DNA of 16,260 nt from JAJYIW01 sp036787065 (GCA_036787065.1 DAIQPZ010000052.1:1-16260), one strand, 5' to 3'. Counted from the stretch's first letter, positions 7,442-14,340 are shown. Translations and numbers: made by a program. The notes: generated by a model from the sequence alone, not told the origin.

Positions 7442-7921
7442 ATGGATGAAACGTTGAGTCCCAGTGCCCAGAGGGTGCAGGCCGTATTATCCGCGGCTGG
7501 TTACCCCAACCAGGTCATCGAGCACACCCAGACTACGCGCAGCGCCAAAGAAGCCGCAGAAGCGATCGGCTGCACGGTCTCCCAGATTGCCAAATCGTTG
7601 ATCTTTAAAACCAGCCTCACCCACCAACCTATCCTGGTGATAACCAGCGGGCCGAACCGGGTTAACGAAAGCCACCTGGGTGAGTTGACCGGCGAGGCGA
7701 TCGAGAAGGCCGACGCCGATTTCGCTCAGGAAGCCAGCGGGTTTTCCATCGGCGGCATCCCCCCACTCGGCCACCGCAGTCCCATGCGCACGTTTATCGA
7801 TGAAGATCTGTTGAAATTTGATCAGATTTGGGCCGCCGCCGGCAACCCCAACGCCGTCTTCCGCCTGACTCCACAGGACCTGCTCAGGATGACCGGGGGT
7901 CAGGTGATTGCGGTTAAATAG
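7442..7921 (+). CDS. YbaK/EbsC-family aminoacyl-tRNA deacylase
   Basis: The 159-residue length equals that of typical YbaK proteins. The family is a free-standing editing domain that hydrolyses mischarged tRNA, classically Cys-tRNA-Pro or Ala-tRNA-Pro. Matching features are the AKSLIFK segment with the conserved Lys51, which is essential in the family, and GGIPPLGH (104-111), the loop that lines the pocket. The start is supported by AGAGGA (7433-7438), 3 nt before ATG; a second in-frame possibility is not evident. It lies just downstream of repeat copy B and converges on pncC. Which tRNA it edits cannot be told from sequence. Confidence 0.88.
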   Translation: MDETLSPSAQRVQAVLSAAGYPNQVIEHTQTTRSAKEAAEAIGCTVSQIAKSLIFKTSLTHQPILVITSGPNRVNESHLGELTGEAIEKADADFAQEASGFSIGGIPPLGHRSPMRTFIDEDLLKFDQIWAAAGNPNAVFRLTPQDLLRMTGGQVIAVK

Positions 7922-7924
7922 TTA

Positions 7925-7951
7925 CTGCCCGGTGTTCATTTCACCGGGCAG
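7925..7951. terminator. Hairpin after the YbaK-like gene
   Basis: CTGCCCGGTG (7925-7934) pairs perfectly with CACCGGGCAG (7942-7951) around a 7-nt TTCATTT loop, 3 nt after the stop codon. The tail AATAATCAT is not a proper U-tract, so efficiency is uncertain. A second hairpin, CTGACT-c-GTCC (8032-8042) with GGGC-AGTCAG (8048-8057), overlaps the pncC stop codon from the other side. The region between the two convergent genes holds nothing else I can identify. Confidence 0.5.
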
Positions 7952-8053
7952 AATAATCATACACAATCTCTTAGAAGACCATCCGTTGTGCGTAAGTTCG
8001 CTTCAGACAAGCCTAAACGGACGGTTAGCTGCTGACTCGTCCAAAGCGGGCAG

Positions 8054-8542
8054 TCAGATTACTTTTCCCATCAGGTAATCGTAGATCAACTGCAGGGCTG
8101 CCTGGGCCGAGTCGATTTTGTTCTCAACCCGGTTGCCTTTCCACAGGAATTTAAACGTCCAATCACCGCGCGGCGCGCTGAAACCAATCCACACCAGGCC
8201 AACCGGTTTATCCGGCATACCCCCGCCCGGACCTGCGATGCCGGTCACCGATACGCCGATATCCGCATCCAATACCCGGCGGATGCCTTTTGCCATCTCT
8301 AAAGCTGTTTCCGGACTGACCGCGCCGTAACGGGTCAGCGTATCGTGGGATACGCCCAGCAGGTGCTCTTTGGCTTCGTAAGCGTAAGCGGTCACGCTGC
8401 CCAGGTAATAGTCTGACGACCCCGCCACATTCGTCACCCGGTGACCGATCAACCCACCCGTGCAGGACTCTGCCAGGGCCAGCTTGAGCCCCGCATCGCG
8501 TAATATTGGGCCAATCAACACTTCTAAACTGTCTTCTTGCAT
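8054..8542 (-). CDS. pncC: Nicotinamide-nucleotide amidohydrolase PncC (CinA C-terminal domain type)
   Basis: PncC converts nicotinamide mononucleotide to nicotinate mononucleotide and ammonia in the pyridine-nucleotide cycle. The 162-residue protein is the stand-alone CinA C-terminal domain, with no N-terminal MoCF-like domain. Motifs seen are AESCTGG (24-30, catalytic Ser26), the YGAVSPETA segment (72-80) and GIAGPGGG (101-108). The start is placed at 8542 and not at the longer 8611. The ATG at 8542 has AGGGAG (8553-8548) 5 nt upstream, and a promoter TATAAT (8605-8600) lies inside the first codons of the longer version, where it would encode the N-terminal 'GYN'. The gene is divergent from uvrC. 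A hairpin overlaps the stop codon. Confidence 0.92.
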   Translation of the reverse strand: MQEDSLEVLIGPILRDAGLKLALAESCTGGLIGHRVTNVAGSSDYYLGSVTAYAYEAKEHLLGVSHDTLTRYGAVSPETALEMAKGIRRVLDADIGVSVTGIAGPGGGMPDKPVGLVWIGFSAPRGDWTFKFLWKGNRVENKIDSAQAALQLIYDYLMGKVI

Positions 8543-8599
8543 CGTTGCTCCCTGCAATAATCGTCGCTCGAGCGCGGCACAGCCAACCGGCGTAGGGAT

Positions 8600-8605
8600 A
8601 TTATA
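8600..8605 (-). promoter_or_regulatory. -10 box of the pncC promoter
   Basis: TATAAT on the minus strand (8605-8600), preceded by GGGG, gives a start site near 8593 and a leader of about 50 nt containing the pncC ribosome site. No good -35 box is visible at 8628-8623. It is only about 55 bp from the divergent uvrC -10. Confidence 0.5.
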
Positions 8606-8637
8606 CCCCAACCGCCGCTCTCATTTATCCACGCATT

Positions 8638-8664
8638 TTGAAGCCCGCCAGCCGGGAGTATAAT
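8638..8664 (+). promoter_or_regulatory. uvrC promoter, near-leaderless
   Basis: TATAAT (8659-8664) is a perfect -10 box. TTGAAG (8638-8643) may be a -35, with a short 15-bp spacer. The start site should fall near 8671, only about 6 nt before the uvrC ATG at 8677. That leaves no room for a ribosome site; the GGGAG at 8654-8658 overlaps the -10 and would not be in the mRNA. Confidence 0.5.
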
Positions 8665-8676
8665 TAGCCATAAGTT

Positions 8677-10536
8677 ATGGATGCATCTGAACATATCAAA
8701 GGCATTTTAGACACGCTGCCGATCAAACCGGGCTGTTACATCATGAAAAACGCTACCGGTGAGATCATCTACGTCGGCAAGGCGGTCAACCTGCACAGCC
8801 GGGTGCGTTCTTATTTCAAGGACAGCCGCGGGCTTGACCCCAAGACACGCCAGTTGGTGCGGCACATCACGACAATCGAATGGATCCTGGTCGGCTCAGA
8901 GCTCGAGGCGCTCATCCTCGAGATGAACCTGATCAAAAAACACCGGCCGCATTACAACATCCGCCTCAAAGATGACAAGCGTTATCCGTACATCAAGGTC
9001 CATTGGAAAGAGCCTTTTCCCAAAGTAACCGTCACCCGCCAGATGGTGGATGATGGTTCGCGCTACTTTGGCCCCTATACCAGCGTATGGGCTGTCCACC
9101 AGACCCTGGACGTGATCCGGCGTATTTTCCCCTACCTGACCTGCGACCGGGAGATCACAGGGAACGACCCGCGTGCCTGCCTATATTACGACATCAAGCT
9201 GTGCGGTGGACCTTGTATTGGCGCCATCCAACAAGTGGTCTACCGCCAGATGATCAATGACCTATGCCTGTTCCTGCAGGGGCGCACCGACCCGGTCGTC
9301 AGCCGGATGAAGGTTGAGATGGAGCAAGCCGCTGAAGGGCTCAACTTTGAACGCGCGGCCGCCATACGCGACCAGATCCACGCCATCGACCAGGTGGTGG
9401 AAAAGCAGAAGGTCATTTCGTCCGAGCGGGTCGATTCAGACGTCATCGCCGTGGCGCGCTCAGATGGCGAGGCGTGCGTGCAGATCTTTTTCATCCGAAG
9501 CGGTAAGCTGATCGGCCGGGAATATTTCGTACTTGAAGGCACTGAAGACGCCAATGAAAGTGAAGTGCTGGGGGGATTTATAAAGCAGTTCTATTCCGAA
9601 GCCGCCACCATCCCGGCCCAGGTGCTCCTGCCTAACGACATCGAAGAGACTCAAATCATTGAGCAGTGGCTGCGTTCCCGTCGCAGCGGTGAAAAGGTCG
9701 AGATTTTGGTACCCCATTCCGGCGTTTCGCAGGAATTGGTGCAGATGGCGGCCGAAAACGCCACCGAGACCCTGAACGCGCTGCGCAAGCAGTGGCAGGC
9801 CGACACCAACCGCCAGACCGAAGCCCTGGCCGAGTTGCAGCAGGCGCTCAACCTGCCCACCCCGCCCAACCGGATCGAGTGTTACGATATCTCCAACACC
9901 CAGGGCACCGCCTCGGTGGCCAGTATGGTGGTCTTCGAGCAAGGGGTTCCCAATAAAAAGAAATACCGCCATTTCAATATCGCGACTGTAAGCGGGCCTG
10001 ATGATTTCGCCAGCATGGAAGAAGTGCTCACCCGCCGTTTTCGCCGGTGGCAGACCTATCAAGAGGCGCAAAGCCCAGGCCATAAGCCCGACCCGTCTTT
10101 TTCCTCCCTGCCTGATCTGCTGATAGTGGATGGGGGCAAAGGCCAGCTCAGCCGCGCCGTGGCCGTGCTGGAACGGTTTGGCCTGTTTAATAAAGTACCG
10201 GTGGTAGGCCTGGCCAAACACCAGGAGGAATTGTTCACACCCCACAAATCGGATTCGCTGCTCCTGCCGCGCCATTCGCAAGGGCTGTACCTGATCCAGC
10301 GTATCCGCGATGAAGCTCACCGTTTTGCCATCACTGCCCATCGAGGCCGGCGCTCGCGCCAAGGGCTGGTATCGCGCCTGGATAAGATCCGCGGTATCGG
10401 ACCCTCCCGCCGCCGGGCGCTGTTGACCCATTTTAGCTCGATCGAAGACATCATCCAGGCCCCGATTGAAGAACTGATCGCAATAAAAGGCATCACCCCC
10501 GAGATCGCGCAAACCCTGAAAACCCAGCTCGAATAA
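8677..10536 (+). CDS. uvrC: Excinuclease ABC subunit UvrC
   Basis: UvrC is the dual-incision nuclease of bacterial nucleotide excision repair, recruited by UvrB to damaged DNA. The 619-residue length is normal. The N-terminal GIY-YIG nuclease shows GCYIM (19-23), IYVGKA (31-36) and SRVRSYF (41-47), and makes the 3' cut. The Cys-rich segment with CDREITGNDPRACLYYDIKLCGGPC fragments lies near residues 150-180. The UVR motif (FERAAAIRDQI) binds UvrB. The RNase H-like domain shows ECYDISNTQG, LLIVDGGKGQL and GLAKHQEELF, and makes the 5' cut. The C-terminal double helix-hairpin-helix contains GIGPSRRRALL and AIKGITPEIAQTL. All domains are present. The small membrane-protein gene follows within 11 nt and is probably cotranscribed. 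No uvrA or uvrB is in the window. Confidence 0.97.
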   Translation: MDASEHIKGILDTLPIKPGCYIMKNATGEIIYVGKAVNLHSRVRSYFKDSRGLDPKTRQLVRHITTIEWILVGSELEALILEMNLIKKHRPHYNIRLKDDKRYPYIKVHWKEPFPKVTVTRQMVDDGSRYFGPYTSVWAVHQTLDVIRRIFPYLTCDREITGNDPRACLYYDIKLCGGPCIGAIQQVVYRQMINDLCLFLQGRTDPVVSRMKVEMEQAAEGLNFERAAAIRDQIHAIDQVVEKQKVISSERVDSDVIAVARSDGEACVQIFFIRSGKLIGREYFVLEGTEDANESEVLGGFIKQFYSEAATIPAQVLLPNDIEETQIIEQWLRSRRSGEKVEILVPHSGVSQELVQMAAENATETLNALRKQWQADTNRQTEALAELQQALNLPTPPNRIECYDISNTQGTASVASMVVFEQGVPNKKKYRHFNIATVSGPDDFASMEEVLTRRFRRWQTYQEAQSPGHKPDPSFSSLPDLLIVDGGKGQLSRAVAVLERFGLFNKVPVVGLAKHQEELFTPHKSDSLLLPRHSQGLYLIQRIRDEAHRFAITAHRGRRSRQGLVSRLDKIRGIGPSRRRALLTHFSSIEDIIQAPIEELIAIKGITPEIAQTLKTQLE

Positions 10537-10546
10537 AGAGGAAAAT

Positions 10547-10699
10547 ATGCAGAAGAAATCGTCCAAAAATACGCCGGTGAAAGTTAAAAAAACGGCGTTG
10601 TCCCCTGAGGTGCGGGCGCGCCGTATGCAGCAGGTCTTTTTAGGTATCGTGGCCGTGGTGATGATCCTCAGCATGATCATCGCCCTGGTGGCCCGATAA
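10547..10699 (+). CDS. Small single-span membrane protein, 50 residues
   Basis: This short frame begins 10 nt after the uvrC stop and has a good ribosome site, AGAGGA (10537-10542), 4 nt before ATG. The product has a strongly basic N-terminal half (many Lys and Arg in residues 1-27) and then one hydrophobic helix (about 30-49, FLGIVAVVMILSMIIALVA). By the positive-inside rule the basic half should be cytoplasmic. I do not recognise a family. The position suggests cotranscription with uvrC. Coding potential rests on the ribosome site, the clean open frame and the textbook membrane-helix design. Confidence 0.65.
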   Translation: MQKKSSKNTPVKVKKTALSPEVRARRMQQVFLGIVAVVMILSMIIALVAR

Positions 10700-10717
10700 C
10701 CAGGGAGGCATCTTTCT

Positions 10718-10744
10718 ATGCCCTCGGGATGGGATCAACCGTAA
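10718..10744 (+). other. Possible 8-codon mini-ORF in the leader of the MBL gene
   Basis: ATG at 10718 follows a strong ribosome site GGGAGG (10703-10708) with 9-nt spacing. It encodes MPSGWDQP and stops at TAA (10742-10744), 26 nt before the next gene. It may be a translated upstream frame that feeds ribosomes to the hydrolase gene, or simply chance. Nothing else supports it. Confidence 0.25.
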
Positions 10745-10770
10745 ATATTAGAAGACCATAGGCTGTTGAG

Positions 10771-11649
10771 ATGGATAATCCAGCTACCATGTCCGAAATT
10801 ACCCCAGGTTGGTGGGTAAGCCAAAGCCGGCTTTACCATACCCACAGCGGGCTGTTCACCTCGGGGGATGATGCCATCCTGATCGATCCCGGTATTTATC
10901 CGGATGAAATCGAGGCCATCGCCGCCTTCGTGAAAGCCCGCGCCATCCACATCCAGGCCGTCTTGTTGACCCACAGCCACTGGGACCACATCCTGGGTCC
11001 CGAGCATTTCCCCGAAGCAACTTTGATCGCCCACCAGTGCTTCGCCATCACCGCGGCGGAAGCAGAATGCGAGCTGCACCGCGAAATCGCCGGGCTAGAA
11101 AAAGATGGCGGAGCGAGCCGCCGCCGGGCCTTTCGCATCCCGCATCCGGATATCACTTTTGACCGCCGCATGACCCTCCAGGTGGGGAGCGAGCTGATCC
11201 AGTTAGTTGCTGCTCCTGGGCACGCGCCCGACCAATTGATCGCTTACCAGCCCAACGGCCAGACGCTGTGGGCCGCGGATATGCTCAGCGACCTGGAGAT
11301 CCCCCTGATCCAGTCCAGCTTAAGCGCCTACCGGCAAACCATGGAGATGCTGGATAGTCTCCGAGTGCGCACCCTAATCCCCGGGCACGGGTTTGTTACC
11401 TGCCAGGCCGATGAGATCGCCGCGCGCCGGGCAAGCGACCGGGTTTACCTGGCCGAACTGGACTCGCGCACGCGCGAAGCAGTCGAGCTGGGGCTTACCC
11501 TGGAAGAATCGGTGAGGCTGTGCCATAACATTCCCTATCGCCAGGATCGTGAAGAAAACGCCGGGCCACACCGTCTTAACAGTGAAGCGGCTTACGTTGA
11601 AGCTGGCGGATCGGCCCCAGTGGACAGCGGTTGGAACCGCAAAGCTTGA
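10771..11649 (+). CDS. Metallo-beta-lactamase-fold hydrolase
   Basis: The 292-residue protein carries the metal-binding set of the MBL superfamily: THSHWDH (67-73, the HxHxDH motif), His151 in APGHAPDQ, Asp170 in AADMLSD and His206 in IPGHG. The family includes glyoxalase II-like thioesterases, lactonases and quinolone-type hydrolases; the C-terminal helices after 210 resemble the LACTB2-like layout, but the substrate is unknown. The ribosome site at the ATG is weak (only TTGAG just before it); an alternative ATG at 10789 has none either. It overlaps nothing and is followed after 12 nt by the acetyltransferase gene, with which it is probably cotranscribed. Superfamily is certain, function is not. 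Confidence 0.85.
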   Translation: MDNPATMSEITPGWWVSQSRLYHTHSGLFTSGDDAILIDPGIYPDEIEAIAAFVKARAIHIQAVLLTHSHWDHILGPEHFPEATLIAHQCFAITAAEAECELHREIAGLEKDGGASRRRAFRIPHPDITFDRRMTLQVGSELIQLVAAPGHAPDQLIAYQPNGQTLWAADMLSDLEIPLIQSSLSAYRQTMEMLDSLRVRTLIPGHGFVTCQADEIAARRASDRVYLAELDSRTREAVELGLTLEESVRLCHNIPYRQDREENAGPHRLNSEAAYVEAGGSAPVDSGWNRKA

Positions 11650-11661
11650 GGTGGAATCAAG

Positions 11662-12243
11662 ATGAACCCATTTACCGATCCGTCCAAAATGGTTATTCCC
11701 CTGTCTTTTTCTACTCAGAGGCTGCTGCTGCGCTGTCCTCAGCCAGGCGATGGGGTGGAGTTTTACGCAGCCGTTCAAGAATCACGGGCTGAACTGCATC
11801 TTTGGTTTGATATAAGCGATGAAGAGTCGTTGATTGGCTGCGAAACGCGCATGCGAGATGCACAGAACAACTTCCTGTCACACGAGGCCTTTGAATTTCT
11901 TGTATTCATGCTTGGGAGTGAAAAATTGGTCGGACGGGTAGGTTTATCCGCGGCCAACTGGGATACGCCCAGCTTTGAGATGGGCTACTGGATCCGCACA
12001 CCTTATTCTGGAAAGGGCCTGATGACGGAGGCCGTCATGGGTCTGACCCGATTTGCCATGCAAGTGTTAAGGGCAAACCGGGTGGCCATCTTTTGCAACG
12101 AGCAGAACGTCAAAAGTTCCGCTGTGGCCAGGCGAGCCGGGTATCGTTTCGAAGGCACGCTGCATAACGATCGCCGGCATTTCCGCACCCACGAGCTGGT
12201 CAACGCATGCGTCTTCTCCTTCACGCCGGAAATGGAGACATAA
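11662..12243 (+). CDS. GNAT acetyltransferase, RimJ/RimL-like
   Basis: The 193-residue protein has the usual RimJ/RimL order. An N-terminal TQRLLLRCPQPGD segment (18-30) is followed by the EMGYWIRTPYSGKG stretch (106-119), whose R/Q-x-x-G-x-G/A-type loop binds acetyl-CoA. A later NVKSSAVARRAGYRFEG stretch is typical of the last helix and strand. Members acetylate N-terminal residues of ribosomal or other proteins, or small amines; the substrate here is unknown. The start is well placed by GAGGTGG (11648-11654), 7 nt before ATG and overlapping the stop of the MBL gene region. It converges on metG with its stop only 3 nt from that of metG. No terminator is seen between them. Confidence 0.85.
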   Translation: MNPFTDPSKMVIPLSFSTQRLLLRCPQPGDGVEFYAAVQESRAELHLWFDISDEESLIGCETRMRDAQNNFLSHEAFEFLVFMLGSEKLVGRVGLSAANWDTPSFEMGYWIRTPYSGKGLMTEAVMGLTRFAMQVLRANRVAIFCNEQNVKSSAVARRAGYRFEGTLHNDRRHFRTHELVNACVFSFTPEMET

Positions 12244-12246
12244 AAT

Positions 12247-14040
12247 TTACGCTTCGGCGGGCTTGCCTAAGCGCGCGCGCTCCTCTTCGACGATCTTTTC
12301 TTCCAACTTGCGGAAAAGCGGCTGCGGCGCCTGGAGGACCTGCCCGCCCGGCAGTTGGCTGGGTACCCAGCGCCCGCTGGCCCCATCCGGGTCATAACGC
12401 AGGGTGGTGTGCTCTCCCAACGAATCGCTGACGATCTGCGTGATCTGTTTACCAAATAACGAGGTGGTGAAACCCAGGTAGCCATGCAAACGCTGGCTGG
12501 TATGCGGTAGGAAGGGGGCAAACAGGATCTTCAGCGAATCGATCGCGCGGAGGGCGGTATAGACGGACTTGGCTGCCTGCTCCTTATCTCTTTTAATTTC
12601 AAACCAGGGCGCGTGCATATCCAGGTACTTGTTGACCTCCGACGCCAGGCGCATGGCTTCAGCCACCGCTGCACGCAGGTGCACGGCTTCCAACTGCTCG
12701 CCAACCGTGGTAAAACCGGCGGCTACCGTCGCCAACAATGCCTGGTCATCCGGACGCAGCTCGCCGGGCTGTGGCACGCAGCCTTCCCAATTTTTATATG
12801 TAAATGCCAGTACGCGGTTGGCCAGGTTGCCCCAGGTTGCCACCAGCTCGTCATTATTATGATGGTAGAACTCGTTCCAATCCCAGTCCGAATCGCGCCC
12901 CTCGGGCATATTCACCGTCAGATAATAGCGCAGTGGATCCGGGTCGTAGCGGCTGAGGAAATCACGGCCCCAGACGGCCCAGTTGCGGCTACCGGAGATC
13001 TTTTGGCCTTCCAGGTTCATGAACTGGTTGGCCGGCACGTCGTAAGGCAGGTTGAGCGGCTGGCCGCTTTCACCCGCATAGATTTCCAAAAATTGTTCAC
13101 CCGCGCCCATCAATTCGGCCGGCCACATGGCCGCGTGGAAGAAAATGTTGTCCTTCCCGATGAAATAGGACGTGCGGGAAGACCTGTCAGTCCACCAATC
13201 CTTCCAGGCATCGGGTTTGCCGACAAGTTTGCTCCACTCGATAGCGGCGGACAGGTAACCAATTACCGCTTCAAACCAAACGTAGAGGCGCTTCCCTTCC
13301 CAACCCTCGACCGGAACGGGAATTCCCCAATCCAGGTCACGGGTGATTGGGCGAGCTTTCAATCCCTCAGATTGGATCTTTCGCAACGATTCGCCAATGA
13401 CCGTGTCACGCCAGTAGGACTGGCGAGTTTTTAGAAATTTTTCGACATCAGGTCCCATCTTGGAGAGGTCGAGGAAAAAATGCTCGGTGTCACGCAGTTC
13501 AAGAGCCCCGCCCATCTTGGATCGGGGATTGAGCAGTTTTTCTGGCTCGAGCACGTTGCCGCAGTTGTCACACTGGTCCGAGCGCGCGCCTTCGAAACCG
13601 CAGATATAGCAAATCCCTTCAACATAGCGGTCGGGCAGAAATTTATTCGCCGACGGCGAGTACCACTGCGGGCGAGTCTCGGTGTAGAGATAGCCGTTCT
13701 TATGTAAAGCCAGGAAGATGGACTGCGAAACTTTGAAGTGGTTTTCTGTGTGCGTGGTGGTGAACAGGTCGTATTGAATCCCAAGCTGCTGGAAAAGGTC
13801 CAAAAAACCGTCGTGGTAGGCTTTGTAAATCATCTCGACCGGCTTGCCCAGTGCGTCCGCTTTGATCGTCACCGGCGTGCCGTGGGAATCGGTGCCTGAT
13901 ACCATCAAGACCCGGTTACCCTTAAGGCGATGATAGCGGGCAAAAATATCTCCGGGAAGATGTGAACCGGTCAGGTTACCCACGTGAATCTCGGCATTGG
14001 CATAAGGCCAGGCAATCGCAACCAGGATGGGATCGGACAT
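12247..14040 (-). CDS. metG: Methionyl-tRNA synthetase
   Basis: MetRS charges tRNA-Met with methionine. The 597-residue protein has PYANAEIHVGN (13-22; HVGN is the HIGH motif), the GTDSHGTPV segment (49-57), a zinc knuckle with CxxC pairs (Cys144, Cys147, Cys157, Cys160), the DWGIP and RLYVWFEA stretches of the catalytic fold, the KISGS loop (347-351) in place of KMSKS, and a helical anticodon-binding domain to the end. There is no C-terminal tRNA-binding (EMAPII-like) extension. I start it at 14040: that ATG has GAGG (14050-14047) 6 nt upstream, whereas the upstream in-frame ATG at 14052 would overlap this ribosome site. It has its own promoter and a structured leader with a terminator. Confidence 0.96.
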   Translation of the reverse strand: MSDPILVAIAWPYANAEIHVGNLTGSHLPGDIFARYHRLKGNRVLMVSGTDSHGTPVTIKADALGKPVEMIYKAYHDGFLDLFQQLGIQYDLFTTTHTENHFKVSQSIFLALHKNGYLYTETRPQWYSPSANKFLPDRYVEGICYICGFEGARSDQCDNCGNVLEPEKLLNPRSKMGGALELRDTEHFFLDLSKMGPDVEKFLKTRQSYWRDTVIGESLRKIQSEGLKARPITRDLDWGIPVPVEGWEGKRLYVWFEAVIGYLSAAIEWSKLVGKPDAWKDWWTDRSSRTSYFIGKDNIFFHAAMWPAELMGAGEQFLEIYAGESGQPLNLPYDVPANQFMNLEGQKISGSRNWAVWGRDFLSRYDPDPLRYYLTVNMPEGRDSDWDWNEFYHHNNDELVATWGNLANRVLAFTYKNWEGCVPQPGELRPDDQALLATVAAGFTTVGEQLEAVHLRAAVAEAMRLASEVNKYLDMHAPWFEIKRDKEQAAKSVYTALRAIDSLKILFAPFLPHTSQRLHGYLGFTTSLFGKQITQIVSDSLGEHTTLRYDPDGASGRWVPSQLPGGQVLQAPQPLFRKLEEKIVEEERARLGKPAEA

Positions 14041-14070
14041 AAAGTACCTCATATACCTTTTGATAAGAAT

Positions 14071-14099
14071 AAAAAACGCTGGCCAGGGTGTGCCAGCGT
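14071..14099 (-). terminator. Intrinsic terminator (attenuator) in the metG leader
   Basis: On the minus strand ACGCTGGC (14099-14092) pairs perfectly with GCCAGCGT (14083-14076) around an 8-nt loop and runs into six T (14076-14071). It lies only 30 nt before the metG ATG and downstream of the metG promoter. It therefore cannot be the terminator of the upstream gene alone; it is positioned to attenuate metG. Confidence 0.8.
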
Positions 14100-14195
14100 C
14101 TACCGCGTGCGAGCAAGGCGAGCCTAAGCCGGCTCAACTGGCATGAGCCGCTCCGCTAAACCACCCTGCATCCACATCGAAATAGACCGCATATT
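14096..14195 (-). promoter_or_regulatory. Structured metG leader RNA, candidate attenuator or riboswitch-like element
   Basis: The leader from about 14195 can form a nested fold. GCGGTCTA (14190-14183) pairs with TAGACGC (14102-14096) with one bulged G; inside lie GCAGGG/CCTTGC and the hairpin GGCTCA (14149-14144), loop, TGAGCC (14136-14131). The 3' strand of the outer helix shares ACGC (14099-14096) with the 5' arm of the terminator, so the outer helix and the terminator exclude each other. A second hairpin, GAGCC-GGCTTA-GGCTC, competes with the GGCTCA hairpin. AGGGTGGTTTAGCGG (14167-14153) matches the T-box word AGGGTGGTACCGCGG in 12 of 15 places. Class is unknown. Confidence 0.55.
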
Positions 14196-14201
14196 AAATT
14201 G

Positions 14202-14229
14202 ATTATACAATAAAATATTTAAAGCACAA
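14202..14229 (-). promoter_or_regulatory. metG promoter
   Basis: TATAAT (14207-14202) is preceded by a 16-bp spacer and TTGTGC (14229-14224), a three-of-six match to TTGACA. The start site is near 14195. The -35 box abuts the outer end of repeat copy A, and the GCAC within it has an inverted GTGC partner at 14342-14345, so the repeat may contribute to the promoter. Confidence 0.6.
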
Positions 14230-14230
14230 G

Positions 14231-14340
14231 GAAACTACTCAGGGTGAGGATGAAAAATTCCGAATTTGAGGTGTTTGCGGGTGCTTCGCACCCGCAAACA
14301 CCTCAAATTCGGAATTTTTCACATGAGTCTGAGCAGTTAC
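14231..14340. repeat. Palindromic repeat element, copy A (33-bp perfect stem)
   Basis: The left arm 14252-14284 and right arm 14288-14320 are perfect reverse complements over 33 bp, closing on a TTC loop (14285-14287). The arms read GAAAAATTCCGAATTTGAG, then GTGTTTGCGGGTGC. Outside them, AACTACTCAG (14233-14242) is inverted at CTGAGCAGTT (14329-14338), 9 of 10 matching. Copy B at 7305-7416 has the same architecture. Lying 20 nt after the sigma factor stop, and with T5/A5 runs near the stem ends, it may also serve as that gene's terminator. No transposase lies near. Confidence 0.85.

Noticed and set aside
7971..7982. 12-mer TTAGAAGACCAT repeated at 10748-10759
   Set aside because: Exact 12-mer pairs are expected by chance in 16 kb, and the flanks do not match.
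8543..8611. N-terminal extension of PncC from ATG at 8611
   Set aside because: The pncC -10 box lies within it, and a good ribosome site precedes the ATG at 8542.
9460..10680. Open frame of 406 codons antisense to uvrC
   Set aside because: Mirror-frame artefact of a GC-rich gene; no ribosome site and no domain.
12613..13434. Open frame of 273 codons antisense to metG
   Set aside because: Shadow of the metG codon pattern; no family resemblance.
14041..14052. metG start at 14052
   Set aside because: The ribosome site GAGG lies inside this extension and points to the ATG at 14040.
14100..14170. Possible tRNA-like fold in the metG leader
   Set aside because: The 7-nt hairpin loop suggests an anticodon arm, but no acceptor stem, T-arm or conserved tRNA bases can be placed on either strand.
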